A DNA stretch of 64,000 nucleotides, taken from NCBI RefSeq assembly GCF_900104815.1, contig NZ_FNTD01000004.1, positions 3,922,501-3,986,500 of the forward strand, written 5' to 3'. A program made the translations under genes and the position numbers. Origin of the DNA: Streptomyces misionensis (GTDB taxonomy: Bacteria > Actinomycetota > Actinomycetes > Streptomycetales > Streptomycetaceae). The notes under the pieces are model-generated. The model was not told the DNA's origin. It was given only the letters and a program-made list of their open reading frames with translations, and did no database searches. Below, piece by piece: positions 9,199 to 18,163 of this stretch. Every line of letters begins with the position of its first letter. The first letter of the stretch is position 1.

Positions 9199-10962
9199 CT
9201 ACTTCGGCTGCGGCTTCCTGATGTCGAGGTGCAGCTCGCGCAGGCGGGCCTCCTCCAGCTCCGTCGGGGCGCCCATCATCAGGTCCTGGGCGTTGCCGTT
9301 GAGCGGGAAGGCGATCGTCTCGCGGATGCTGGGCTCGTCCGCGAGGAGCATGACGATGCGGTCCACGCCGGGGGCGATGCCGCCGTGCGGCGGGGCGCCG
9401 AAGCGGAACGCGCGGAGCATGCCCGCGAACTTCTCCTCGACGGTCTCCCGGTCGTAGCCCGCGATCTCGAAGGCCTTGAGCATGATCTCCGGCTCGTGGT
9501 TCCGGATCGCGCCGGAGGACAGCTCGACACCGTTGCAGACGATGTCGTACTGCCAGCCCAGGATGTCCAGCGGGTCCTGGGTCTCAAGGGCCTCCAGGCC
9601 GCCCTGCGGCATCGAGAAGGGGTTGTGCGAGAAGTCGATCGCGCCGGTCTCCTCGTCCTTCTCGTACATCGGGAAGTCGACGATCCAGCAGAAGCGGAAG
9701 ACGTTCTCCTCGAACTGGCCGGCGCGCTTGGCGGCCTCGACGCGGACCCCGCCCATGATCTTCGAGACCTCGTCGTACTCGCCCGCGCCGAAGAAGACGG
9801 CGTGGCCGGGGGCCAGCGAGAGGCGCTTGGTCAGCTCGGCGACGTTCTCCTCGGTGAGGAACTTGGCGATCGGGCCGGACAGCGTGCCGTCCTCGCCGAC
9901 GCGGACCCAGGCCAGGCCCTTGGCGCCCAGCGAGACCGCGTAGTCACCGAGCTGGTCGAAGAACTTGCGCGGCTGGTCCTGGACCGCCGGCACCGGCAGC
10001 GCGCGCACGTGCTTGCCGGCGAACGCCTTGAACTCCGAGCCCTCGAAGACATCGGTGATGTCCACCAGCTCCAGCTTGGCGCGCAGGTCCGGCTTGTCGG
10101 AGCCGTACTTCAGCATCGCCTCGCGGAACGGGATCCGCGGGAAGGGGGACGTGACGTGGCGGCCGCCGCCGAACTCCTCGAAGAGTTCCGTCATCAGCTG
10201 CTCGATCGGCTGGAAGACGTCCTCCTGCTCGACGAAGCTCATCTCGACGTCGAGCTGGTAGAACTCGCCCGGCGAGCGGTCGGCGCGGGCGTCCTCGTCG
10301 CGGAAGCAGGGCGCGATCTGGAAGTAGCGGTCGAAGCCGGAGATCATCAGCAGCTGCTTGAACTGCTGCGGGGCCTGCGGCAGGGCGTAGAACTTGCCGG
10401 GGTTCAGCCGGGAGGGGACGACGAAGTCGCGGGCGCCCTCGGGGGAGGTCGCGGACAGGATCGGCGTCGCCATCTCGTTGAAGCCGAGCGCGGTCATCTT
10501 GTGGCGGATCGCGGAGATGACCGCCGTGCGCAGCATGATGTTGCGGTGCATGCGCTCGCGGCGCAGGTCGAGGAAGCGGTACTCCAGGCGCCGCTCCTCG
10601 TTGACGCCGTCCTCGGCGTTGATGGTGAAGGGCAGCGGCTGGGCCGCGCCGAGCAGCTCGACCTCGGTCACCTCGACCTCGATCTCGCCGGTCGGCAGGT
10701 CGGGGTTCACGTTCTCGGTTCCACGTGAGACAACCTTGCCGTCGACGCGGACCGTGGACTCCTTGGAGAGCTTGTCCAGGGCCTCGTAGGCGGGCGTGCC
10801 GGGGCGGGCGACCAGCTGCGTGATGCCGTAGTGGTCGCGCAGATCGATGAAGAGGATGCCGCCCAGGTCGCGCCGATTGTGCAGCCAGCCACTGAGCCGG
10901 ACGTCGGTGCCGACGTCAGAGGCGCGGAGCTGGCCGCAGGTGTGGGACCTGTACCGATGCAT
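9199..10962 (-). CDS. aspS: Aspartyl-tRNA synthetase, bacterial type
   Basis: This 587-residue class II synthetase has an N-terminal OB-fold anticodon domain ([14 protein letters not shown] at about residues 23-36), a catalytic domain with motif 2 ([10 protein letters not shown]) and motif 3 ([12 protein letters not shown] near 530), and the bacterial GAD insertion between them. The anticodon-domain motif reads RRDLGG. In studied enzymes Leu rather than His at that position goes with a discriminating AspRS that charges only tRNA(Asp); applying that rule here is inference. The ATG at 10962 starts [10 protein letters not shown], typical of the family. It is convergent with the AbiEii-like gene. 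A degenerate parS-like sequence lies within its 5' part (10718-10731). Confidence 0.97.
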   Translation of the reverse strand: MHRYRSHTCGQLRASDVGTDVRLSGWLHNRRDLGGILFIDLRDHYGITQLVARPGTPAYEALDKLSKESTVRVDGKVVSRGTENVNPDLPTGEIEVEVTEVELLGAAQPLPFTINAEDGVNEERRLEYRFLDLRRERMHRNIMLRTAVISAIRHKMTALGFNEMATPILSATSPEGARDFVVPSRLNPGKFYALPQAPQQFKQLLMISGFDRYFQIAPCFRDEDARADRSPGEFYQLDVEMSFVEQEDVFQPIEQLMTELFEEFGGGRHVTSPFPRIPFREAMLKYGSDKPDLRAKLELVDITDVFEGSEFKAFAGKHVRALPVPAVQDQPRKFFDQLGDYAVSLGAKGLAWVRVGEDGTLSGPIAKFLTEENVAELTKRLSLAPGHAVFFGAGEYDEVSKIMGGVRVEAAKRAGQFEENVFRFCWIVDFPMYEKDEETGAIDFSHNPFSMPQGGLEALETQDPLDILGWQYDIVCNGVELSSGAIRNHEPEIMLKAFEIAGYDRETVEEKFAGMLRAFRFGAPPHGGIAPGVDRIVMLLADEPSIRETIAFPLNGNAQDLMMGAPTELEEARLRELHLDIRKPQPK

Positions 10963-11111
10963 CGTCGTTCATCGTCCTTCGCGGATTGAGTTGGTGATCA
11001 CCGGGGTTGCCGCCCCCAGCTGAACCAAGGGTACCGGCCACCCCAAGATCGGCTCCCCACCATTTGCGGCCCGCGGCCCTACGGTGGCACGACGCGCACA
11101 CATTGTCTTAA

Positions 11112-13274
11112 ATGGGGACAATGCGCACAGGTGAGCCGCTCCCGGCCGTAGGGGATGTCCTCGCCGCCCTCGCGACCGGGCTGTGGCACTGGGACACGGC
11201 GGACAAGCTGGTCACCGTGGACGCGGAGGCGGCGCGGCTGCTCGGGCTGCCCGCGGCGCCGGCCACCCTCACCGAGGCCCAGACCCGGGCCCGGCTGCAC
11301 CCGGTGGACTGGAACGAGATCACTTCGGTGGTGCAGCTCGCGGTCGCCGAGGACGCGCTCGCCGAGGTGCGCGTGCGGATCATGGACGAGCGCGGCGAGG
11401 TGCTGCGCGTCGTGCGCAGCCGCTCCAAGCCGTCGTACGACCGCGAGCGGCACGCCTATGTACTGACCGGCACCCTCCAGGAGGTCGCCGAGCCGGGTCC
11501 GGACGCGGGCGGCCGCACCGCGGTCACCGGGCCCTGGCGGCGCTCGCGGGAGGCGTTCCTGCTGGACGCGGGCCGTGCGCTGGCGGAGGCGCGGTCCACG
11601 GCCGAGGTGCTGCGGGTCGCCGCGGGCCTGTCGATGCCGGGGTTCACGCCGGACGGGCTGGTGGTGTTCGGCGTGGAGGGCGACCGGCTGACGATGATCG
11701 GCCACCACGGGCACCGGACCGACGACATGGGCCCCTTCACCCAGATGCCGCTGGCCATGGAGTACCCGGCGGCCGAGGTGGTGCGCACCGGCCGCGCGGT
11801 GTACCTCTCCTCGCCCGAGGAGTACAAGGACCGCTATCCGGTGACCTGGCCGCTCGCCCGGCCCTTCGGGCGCAGCTCGTGGGCGTTCCTCCCGCTGACC
11901 GTGGGCGGGCGCACGATGGGCGCCTGGATGGCGGGCTTCGCCCATCCGGTGGCCTTCACCCCCGACGAGCGCGCGGTGCTGACGACGGTGGCCCGGATGC
12001 TCGCCCAGGCCCTGTCCCGGGCGGAGACCGCCGAGTCCGAGCGGGAGCTGACGGAGGGGCTGCAACGCTCCATGCTGCCCTCGCTCGGCCCGGAGATCCC
12101 GGGGATCCGGATCGCCGCCCGCTACATCCCGACCGGCGGCGGACTCCAGGTGGGCGGCGACTGGTACGACATGATCCCGCTGCCCTCCGGCCGCTTCGCG
12201 CTGGTCATCGGGGACGTCCAGGGGCATGACGTGCGGGCGGCGGGACTGATGGGCCAGCTGCGGATCGCCCTGCGCGCCTACGCCTCCGAGGGGCACCGGC
12301 CGGACGCCGTGCTCTCGCGCGCCGCCCGCTTCCTGCACGGCATCACCCAGGACGAGGAGGAGTCCGACCCGCGCTTCGCGACCTGCCTGTACGTGGCGGT
12401 CGACCCGGCGACCGGACGGCTGGAGATCGCCCGCGCGGGCCATCCGGACCCGGTGATCCGGATGGCCGACGGCACGGTGATGAAGCGGCCGACGGCGGGC
12501 GGGCTGCCGCTGGGCATCGACCCGGACGCGGACTATCCGACGACCCGGTTCGCGCTCCAGCCGGGGGAGACGCTGATGCTGTGCACCGACGGGCTGATCG
12601 AGACCGGCGGACACGACCTGGAGAGCGGCTGGCGGCGGCTGCGCGCGATCCTGGAGGACCACGACGGCGATCTGGAGTCGCTGGCCGACGCGCTGGTGCA
12701 GGGCGTGCACGGGCCCTCCTCGCACCACACCACCGGCCCGCTGGCCGACCGCCGCGAGGACGACATCGCGCTGGTGCTGCTGTGCCGTCCGGAGCGGGGC
12801 GGCGATCCGGACGGCGGCGCGGCGGTGTGGCCCCTGGTACGGCGCGTGCTGCTGCCGGTGGGACAGGACGAGCCCGAGCGGATCGCCGAGGCCCGCCGGT
12901 ACGTGCGCGAGCTGCTGCACGACTGGGCCGACCCCGACCAGGTGGACTCGGCCGAGCTGCTCGCCTCCGAGATGGTCACCAATGTGCTGGTGCACACCGA
13001 CACGGACGCGCTGCTGCTGGCCGAGGTCGCCGCGAACGGCGGCCGGCGCCGGCTGCGGGTGGAGGTCTTCGACACCGGCGACGACCTCCCGCACAAGCGC
13101 CGCCCCGGCGAACTCGCCTCGTCCGGGCGCGGGCTGCTGCTGATCGGCATCCTGGCGGACACCTGGGGGGTGGAGCCGAGGGGCGAGGGCAAGAGCATCT
13201 GGTTCGAGCTCTACGAGCGCTCGGGGACCGGGGAGTCCGGGGGTCCCGGGGAGCCGGGCGGCGCGGACGCGTAG
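11112..13274 (+). CDS. PAS-GAF-SpoIIE phosphatase-HATPase multidomain signalling protein
   Basis: This 720-residue soluble protein has a PAS-like N-terminus (about 10-120, with WHWD and LARLHPVDW-type motifs), a GAF-like domain (about 150-310), a SpoIIE/PP2C phosphatase domain (about 330-570: VGGDWYDM, IGDVQGHD, LCTDGLIE, EDDIALVLL), and a C-terminal HATPase_c anti-sigma-kinase-like domain (about 585-705, with the N-box in ELLASEMVTNVLVH and G-box RGLLLI). Such proteins combine phosphatase and kinase arms of a partner-switching module that releases sigma factors, with PAS/GAF sensing an unknown signal. ATG at 11112 or 11121 could be the start; neither has a clear ribosome-binding site. Its end overlaps the convergent transporter gene by 64 bp. 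Confidence 0.93.
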   Translation: MGTMRTGEPLPAVGDVLAALATGLWHWDTADKLVTVDAEAARLLGLPAAPATLTEAQTRARLHPVDWNEITSVVQLAVAEDALAEVRVRIMDERGEVLRVVRSRSKPSYDRERHAYVLTGTLQEVAEPGPDAGGRTAVTGPWRRSREAFLLDAGRALAEARSTAEVLRVAAGLSMPGFTPDGLVVFGVEGDRLTMIGHHGHRTDDMGPFTQMPLAMEYPAAEVVRTGRAVYLSSPEEYKDRYPVTWPLARPFGRSSWAFLPLTVGGRTMGAWMAGFAHPVAFTPDERAVLTTVARMLAQALSRAETAESERELTEGLQRSMLPSLGPEIPGIRIAARYIPTGGGLQVGGDWYDMIPLPSGRFALVIGDVQGHDVRAAGLMGQLRIALRAYASEGHRPDAVLSRAARFLHGITQDEEESDPRFATCLYVAVDPATGRLEIARAGHPDPVIRMADGTVMKRPTAGGLPLGIDPDADYPTTRFALQPGETLMLCTDGLIETGGHDLESGWRRLRAILEDHDGDLESLADALVQGVHGPSSHHTTGPLADRREDDIALVLLCRPERGGDPDGGAAVWPLVRRVLLPVGQDEPERIAEARRYVRELLHDWADPDQVDSAELLASEMVTNVLVHTDTDALLLAEVAANGGRRRLRVEVFDTGDDLPHKRRPGELASSGRGLLLIGILADTWGVEPRGEGKSIWFELYERSGTGESGGPGEPGGADA

Positions 13275-14290
13275 CGGGTGCGCAGTTCCTGGACGACGCC
13301 GAAGGCGGCCGCGGTCAGCGGGACGGCCAGGAGCATGCCGAGGATGCCCGCCACCGAGGCACCGGCCGTGATGGTGACCATCACGACCGCCGGGTGCATC
13401 TGCACGGTGCGGCTCTGGATCACCGGCTGCAGCACGTGCCCCTCCAGCAGCTGCACGGCGAGGACCACGCCGAGCGCCCACAGCGCGATGACGAAGCCCC
13501 GGTCGGCGAGGGCGACCAGCACCGCGACCGCGCCGGAGATGAACGCGCCGAGGTAGGGGATGTAGGCGCCGACGAACACCAGCGCGCCGAGCCCGAGCGC
13601 GCCCGGCACCCGCAGGATCAGCAGGCCGACGGTGGTGCACAGGGCGTCGATCAGCGCGATCAGGGTGGTGCCGCGCATGAACCCCTCGACCGCCTCGTAG
13701 GCGCGCCGGGCGACGGCCTCCAGGGTGTCGGCGCTGTCCCCGGGGGCGACGGCCCGCAGGGTGCCCAGGACGAGGTGGGAGTCGCGCAGGAAGAAGAAGA
13801 CCAGGACGAGGGCGAGCACCGCGATGGCGATGCTCTCGCCGACGACGCTGACCCCGCTGATGACGTTGGACGCGGCCGTGCCGCCGAACTTCCGCAGCAG
13901 TTCACGGGAGTTGGCGGCGAGGTCGTCCAGGCCGGTCCCGGCGGCGCCGAAGTGCCGGGAGAGGCTCTTGCCCGCGTTGCGCAGGGAGGCGATGATCTCG
14001 TCGCCGCTGTCGACGAGGGCGGCGACCACGATGTAGAGGGCACCGCCGACGACGGCCACCACGGCGACGCAGGTCAGCCCCGCCGACACCGAGCGCCGCA
14101 CGCCGGCCCGCACGAGCCGCCGGTGCAGCGGGGCGAGCAGGGCGGTGCCCAGCAGGGCCAGCAGCACCGCCGTGACGGCCGTACGGAGTTCCCCGCACAG
14201 CCGCACCCCGATCCAGCCGACCCCGGCGACGAGCAGCAGCACGACGCACCAGGCGGCGAGGCGCCGGACCGGCTCGGGCAACAGCAGCAC
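13211..14290 (-). CDS. AI-2E/PerM-family membrane transporter
   Basis: The 359-residue protein has about seven to eight TM segments with the AI-2E family layout: two N-terminal helix pairs, a central amphipathic region (ASLRNAGKSLSRHFGAAG...), then the conserved block FFFLRDSHLV and the C-terminal signature GAYIPYLGAFISG followed by LQLLEGHVLQPVIQSR. The family was named for autoinducer-2 export (TqsA), but many members are general permeases or Na+/H+ antiporters, so the substrate is unknown. GTG at 14290 is the start. The last 20 residues are Pro/Ser-rich and overlap the 3' end of the convergent phosphatase gene. Confidence 0.9.
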   Translation of the reverse strand: MLLLPEPVRRLAAWCVVLLLVAGVGWIGVRLCGELRTAVTAVLLALLGTALLAPLHRRLVRAGVRRSVSAGLTCVAVVAVVGGALYIVVAALVDSGDEIIASLRNAGKSLSRHFGAAGTGLDDLAANSRELLRKFGGTAASNVISGVSVVGESIAIAVLALVLVFFFLRDSHLVLGTLRAVAPGDSADTLEAVARRAYEAVEGFMRGTTLIALIDALCTTVGLLILRVPGALGLGALVFVGAYIPYLGAFISGAVAVLVALADRGFVIALWALGVVLAVQLLEGHVLQPVIQSRTVQMHPAVVMVTITAGASVAGILGMLLAVPLTAAAFGVVQELRTRYASAPPGSPGPPDSPVPERS

Positions 14291-14350
14291 GTTCCCAGCG
14301 GATCACGACCGCGGCCGGGTGTCCTGCCCGCGCGGCCGGGCGAGTGAGGA

Positions 14351-14390
14351 AGGGCCCCCGCCGGGACGTCCTCGGCCCGGCGGGGGCCCT
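14351..14390. terminator. Hairpin terminator downstream of the pirin gene
   Basis: Arms 14351-14365 (AGGGCCCCCGCCGGG) and 14376-14390 form a perfect 15-bp stem with a 10-nt loop just after the pirin stop codon on the minus strand and upstream of the transporter start. Confidence 0.8.
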
Positions 14391-14421
14391 CCTCGTTCTG
14401 CGGGGCGGCGGCGTCCCGGGT

Positions 14422-15399
14422 TCAGGCCCCGGGGCCCTCGTCCGTCATGCCGTGCACCGCCGGGACCGTCCCCAGACGGCCCTTCTGGTAGTCCTCGAAG
14501 GCCTGCATCAGCTCGTCCTTGGTGTTCATGACGAACGGGCCGTAGTGGGCCATGGGCTCGCGGATCGGCCGGCCGCCGAGGAGGACGACCTCCAGGTCCG
14601 GCGTGTTGCCGTCCTGCTGCTCGTCCGCGCGCACGGTCAGCGAGGACCCGGCACCGAAGACCGCCGTCTGGCCCGTGCGGACGGGCCGGCGCTCGACGCC
14701 GACGCTGCCGCGGCCCGCCAGCACGTACGCCAAGCCGTTGAAGTCCTCCCGCCAGGGCAGGGTGATCTCCGCGCCCGGCGCGAGCGTCGCGTGGACCATG
14801 CTGATCGGGGTGTGCGTGATGCCGGGGCCCGCGTGGCCGTCCAGCTCGCCCGCGATGACCCGGAGCAGCGCGCCGCCGTCCGGCGAGGTCAGCAGCTGGA
14901 CGCTGCCGGCCCGGATGTCCTGGTAGCGCGGGGCCATCATCTTGTCCTTGGCGGGGAGGTTCACCCACAGCTGGACGCCGTGGAAGAGACCGCCCGAGAC
15001 CACCAGGTGCTCCGGCGGCGCCTCGATGTGCAGCAGGCCGGCGCCGGCCGTCATCCACTGGGTGTCGCCGTTGGTGATGGTGCCGCCACCGCCGTGACTG
15101 TCCTGGTGGTCGAAGATGCCGTCGATGATGTAGGTGACGGTCTCGAACCCGCGGTGCGGGTGCCAGGGGGTGCCCTTGGGCTCGCCCGGCGCGTACTCCA
15201 CCTCACCCATCTGGTCCATCATGATGAACGGGTCGAGATGGCGGTAATTGATCCCCGCGAACGCCCGGCGCACCGGGAAGCCCTCGCCCTCGTAGCCGCT
15301 GGGAGCGGTGGTGACGGTGAGCACCGGCCGCGCCACGGCATCGGCGGGAGCGGTCACACGGGGCAGCGTCAACGGGTTCTCGACGGTCACTGCAGGCAT
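14422..15399 (-). CDS. Pirin-family bicupin protein
   Basis: The 325-residue protein is a pirin: N-terminal cupin with the metal ligands in WHPHRGFETVTYI (two His) plus the later LLHIEAPPE segment (His and Glu), then a C-terminal cupin and the YGPFVMNTKDE family motif. Pirins bind Fe and include quercetin 2,3-dioxygenases and transcription cofactors; which applies here is unknown. An excellent ribosome-binding site (AAGGAGG) precedes the ATG at 15399. A pair of GTTGA repeats just upstream may be an operator. The gene ends before a hairpin terminator. Confidence 0.93.
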   Translation of the reverse strand: MPAVTVENPLTLPRVTAPADAVARPVLTVTTAPSGYEGEGFPVRRAFAGINYRHLDPFIMMDQMGEVEYAPGEPKGTPWHPHRGFETVTYIIDGIFDHQDSHGGGGTITNGDTQWMTAGAGLLHIEAPPEHLVVSGGLFHGVQLWVNLPAKDKMMAPRYQDIRAGSVQLLTSPDGGALLRVIAGELDGHAGPGITHTPISMVHATLAPGAEITLPWREDFNGLAYVLAGRGSVGVERRPVRTGQTAVFGAGSSLTVRADEQQDGNTPDLEVVLLGGRPIREPMAHYGPFVMNTKDELMQAFEDYQKGRLGTVPAVHGMTDEGPGA

Positions 15400-15423
15400 G
15401 GTGGCTACCTCCTTCGTACGCCC

Positions 15424-15443
15424 AGTTTAGTTGAGCGTTGAAC
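15424..15443. promoter_or_regulatory. AGTTTAGTTGAGCGTTGAAC: repeat element upstream of pirin
   Basis: Two GTTGA copies (15430-15434 and 15438-15442, 8 bp apart) lie in an AT-rich patch 30 bp upstream of the pirin start codon, inside the likely promoter. The density of AT in such GC-rich DNA suggests a regulator site; no protein can be named. Confidence 0.35.
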
Positions 15444-15465
15444 TTCCTGCCACCCACAACGGAAA

Positions 15466-15493
15466 GAGCCCGGAGGGCATTCCCTCCGGGCTC
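15466..15493 (-). terminator. Hairpin terminator of the sseB-like gene
   Basis: A perfect 12-bp inverted repeat, GAGCCCGGAGGG (15466-15477) and its complement (15482-15493), with a CATT loop lies 33 bp after the stop of the minus-strand gene ending at 15527, and 66 bp before the pirin start. Confidence 0.8.
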
Positions 15494-15526
15494 CTCGAAC
15501 GGCGACTCTCAGCCGTACGGACGATC

Positions 15527-16009
15527 TCAGCCGTACATACGGCGCATCGCGTAGTCCACCATCTGCTCGACCGCCTTGGCGTCGAACACCATCCGGTGCT
15601 CGCCCTCCATGTCGAGGACGAAGCCGTAGCCGGTCGGCAGCAGGTCGATCACCTCCGCGCCGGTGATCACGAAGTACTTGGACTCCTTGCCCGCGTACCG
15701 CCGCAGCTCCTTGAGCGAGGTGAACATCGGGATCACCGGCTGCTGGGTGTTGTGCAGGGCGAGGAAGCCGGGGGTGTCGCCGCGCGGGCAGTACACCTTC
15801 GACGTGGCGAAGATCTGCTGGAAGTCCTCGGGGGACATCTGCCCGGTGGTGAACGCGCGCACCGCGTCCGCGAGCGACGGCGGGGACGGCTCCGGGTAGA
15901 GCGGCGGCTGCTGGCCGTACCCGCCGGCCCCGCCCGCCATCTGCTGCTGCCCCGACGTGTACTGCTGCTGCGCGGCGCCGCCGTCCATGGGCTGGCCGTA
16001 TCCGTACAT
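15527..16009 (-). CDS. SseB-family protein
   Basis: The 160-residue protein has a Gln/Gly/Tyr-rich disordered head (residues 1-40) and an SseB N-terminal-type domain (LADAVRAFTTGQMSPEDFQQIFATSKVYCPRG, then MFTSLKELRRYAG, and YGFVLDMEGEHRMVFD). SseB was described in E. coli as affecting serine sensitivity through rhodanese activity, but the Streptomyces proteins are uncharacterised. It is cytoplasmic, with no TM segment. ATG at 16009 gives MYGYGQPMDGG, typical of the Gln-rich heads seen in this group. It is divergent from the acyl-CoA dehydrogenase gene. Confidence 0.85.
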   Translation of the reverse strand: MYGYGQPMDGGAAQQQYTSGQQQMAGGAGGYGQQPPLYPEPSPPSLADAVRAFTTGQMSPEDFQQIFATSKVYCPRGDTPGFLALHNTQQPVIPMFTSLKELRRYAGKESKYFVITGAEVIDLLPTGYGFVLDMEGEHRMVFDAKAVEQMVDYAMRRMYG

Positions 16010-16110
16010 GGGCGCAAGCGTACCGAGGGAATGGCCGCCGCAGGGATGGACCCGAACGGCCCGCAGGAGTAGACCCTTCTCACACTTGTCGGGACAGGGG
16101 TTGCGCCTTA

Positions 16111-16139
16111 TTACCGACGGGTAGCATCATCGTAGCTAC
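16111..16139. promoter_or_regulatory. Palindromic elements upstream of acyl-CoA dehydrogenase
   Basis: Two short symmetric elements stand side by side: TACC-GACG-GGTA (16112-16123), and GTAGC-N9-GCTAC (16121-16138 region) ending in the perfect 8-mer GTAGCTAC (16132-16139). They lie 65-95 bp before the start codon of a fatty-acid degradation gene, where TetR- or FadR-like repressors bind in actinobacteria. The assignment is inference. Confidence 0.4.
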
Positions 16140-16204
16140 TTGTTGGTACGTGAACCGAATGCGAGGAGTCAGTGCCTCGCCGATCCCTCAACGGAGCCGT
16201 CGCC

Positions 16205-18031
16205 ATGGGGCACTACAAGTCGAATCTCCGCGACATCGAGTTCAACCTCTTCGAAGTACTCGGGCGCGACAAGGTGTACGGCACCGGCCCGTTCGAGGAG
16301 ATGGACGTCGAGACCGCCAAGAGCGTCCTGGAGGAGCTGACCCGCCTCTCGGAGAACGAGCTGGCCGAGTCCTTCGCCGACGCCGACCGCAACCCGCCCG
16401 TCTTCGACCCGGAGACCAACACCGCCCCGGTGCCGGCGACCTTCAAGAAGAGCTACCAGGCCTTCATGGACTCCGAGTACTGGCGCCTCGGCCTGCCCGA
16501 GGAGATCGGCGGCACCACCTCGCCGCGCTCCCTGATCTGGGCCTACGCCGAGCTGATCCTGGGCGCCAACCCGGCCGTGTGGATGTACTCCTCGGGCCCG
16601 GCGTTCGCCGGCATCCTCTTCGAGGAGGGCAACGAGGTCCAGAAGCACATCGCCAAGGTCGCCGTGGAGAAGCAGTGGGGCTCCACGATGGTGCTCACCG
16701 AGCCCGACGCGGGCTCCGACGTGGGCGCCGGCCGCACCAAGGCCGTGCAGCAGGAGGACGGCTCCTGGCACATCGAGGGCGTGAAGCGCTTCATCACCTC
16801 GGGTGAGCACGACATGTCGGAGAACATCCTCCACTACGTGCTCGCGCGTCCCGAGGGCGCCGGCCCCGGCACCAAGGGCCTGTCCCTCTTCCTCGTGCCG
16901 AAGTACCTGTTCGACTTCGAGACCGGCGAGCTGGGCGAGCGCAACGGCGTCTACGCCACCAACGTCGAGCACAAGATGGGCCTGAAGGCCTCCAACACGT
17001 GCGAGATGACCTTCGGCGACAAGCACCCCGCCAAGGGCTGGCTGATCGGCGACAAGCACGACGGCATCCGCCAGATGTTCCGCATCATCGAGTTCGCCCG
17101 CATGATGGTCGGCACGAAGGCGATCTCCACCCTGTCCACCGGCTACCTGAACGCCCTGGAGTACGCCAAGGAGCGCGTCCAGGGTCCGGATCTGGCCAAC
17201 TTCATGGACAAGACCGCGCCCAAGGTCACCATCACCCACCACCCCGACGTGCGCCGCTCGCTGATGACGCAGAAGGCGTACGCGGAGGGCATGCGCGCCC
17301 TGGTGATGTACACCGCCTCGATCCAGGACGCGATCCAGGTCAAGGAGGCGAACGGCGAGGACGCCACCGCCGAGCACGCCCTCAACGACCTGCTGCTGCC
17401 GGTCGTCAAGGGCTACGGCTCGGAGAAGGCTTACGAGCAGCTGGCCCAGTCGCTCCAGACCTTCGGCGGCTCCGGCTTCCTCCAGGAGTACCCGATCGAG
17501 CAGTACATCCGGGACTCCAAGATCGACACCCTCTACGAGGGCACCACCGCGATCCAGGGCCAGGACTTCTTCTTCCGCAAGATCGTCCGCAACCAGGGCG
17601 CCGCGCTGAACTCGCTCGCCGAGGACATCAAGAAGTTCCTGGCGCTCGGCACCGGCGGCGAGGAGCTGGCGGGCGCCCGCGAGCACCTGGCCAAGGCCGC
17701 GGTCGAGCTGGAGGCGATCGTCGGCCTGATGCTGACCGACCTGTCCGCCACCCAGGAGGACGCCAAGAACATCTACAAGGTCGGCCTGAACACCACCCGC
17801 CTGCTGCTCGCCTCCGGCGACGTCATCGTCGGCTACCTGCTGCTCAAGGGCGCCGCGGTCGCCGCCGAGAAGCTGGCCACGGCCTCCGCGAAGGACAAGG
17901 CGTTCTACACCGGCAAGATCGCCGCGGCGAAGTTCTTCGCCGCGAACGTCCTGCCGGGCGTCACCCTGGCCCGCAAGGTCGCCTCGGGCGTCGAGCTGGA
18001 CCTGATGGAGCTGGACGAGGCCGCCTTCTAA
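16205..18031 (+). CDS. Acyl-CoA dehydrogenase, long form with C-terminal extension
   Basis: The 608-residue flavoenzyme performs the first step of beta-oxidation. Visible are the FAD/substrate motif [14 protein letters not shown], the helical C-terminal domain with [21 protein letters not shown], the catalytic glutamate in [14 protein letters not shown], and an extra C-terminal dehydrogenase-associated domain ending in [10 protein letters not shown]. It resembles AcdH/FadE5-type proteins. The ATG at 16205 ([10 protein letters not shown]) is chosen because homologues begin there; an in-frame GTG at 16172 with a better GAGGAG ribosome-binding site would add 11 residues and cannot be excluded. 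It is monocistronic, ended by a strong hairpin. Confidence 0.95.
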   Translation: MGHYKSNLRDIEFNLFEVLGRDKVYGTGPFEEMDVETAKSVLEELTRLSENELAESFADADRNPPVFDPETNTAPVPATFKKSYQAFMDSEYWRLGLPEEIGGTTSPRSLIWAYAELILGANPAVWMYSSGPAFAGILFEEGNEVQKHIAKVAVEKQWGSTMVLTEPDAGSDVGAGRTKAVQQEDGSWHIEGVKRFITSGEHDMSENILHYVLARPEGAGPGTKGLSLFLVPKYLFDFETGELGERNGVYATNVEHKMGLKASNTCEMTFGDKHPAKGWLIGDKHDGIRQMFRIIEFARMMVGTKAISTLSTGYLNALEYAKERVQGPDLANFMDKTAPKVTITHHPDVRRSLMTQKAYAEGMRALVMYTASIQDAIQVKEANGEDATAEHALNDLLLPVVKGYGSEKAYEQLAQSLQTFGGSGFLQEYPIEQYIRDSKIDTLYEGTTAIQGQDFFFRKIVRNQGAALNSLAEDIKKFLALGTGGEELAGAREHLAKAAVELEAIVGLMLTDLSATQEDAKNIYKVGLNTTRLLLASGDVIVGYLLLKGAAVAAEKLATASAKDKAFYTGKIAAAKFFAANVLPGVTLARKVASGVELDLMELDEAAF

Positions 18032-18104
18032 AACCTCGCCCCGGACGCTTCCGGACGTTTCGGGTACGCCTTCCCGACGTTTTGGACGTCCCCGTCGTAT
18101 CCCC

Positions 18105-18143
18105 GCGCGGGCCCGCTTCCCCTTACCGGGAGCGGGCCCGCGC
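18105..18143 (+). terminator. Hairpin terminator of the acyl-CoA dehydrogenase gene
   Basis: A perfect 13-bp inverted repeat (GCGCGGGCCCGCT at 18105-18117, complement at 18131-18143) with a further CCC/GGG pairing in the loop lies 74 bp after the stop codon. Confidence 0.8.
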
Positions 18144-18163
18144 ACGTCGTTAAGGTGAATCCC

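Noticed and set aside
10963..11111. Regulatory RNA upstream of aspS
   Set aside because: The spacer is short and no stable leader structure or T-box sequence is visible.
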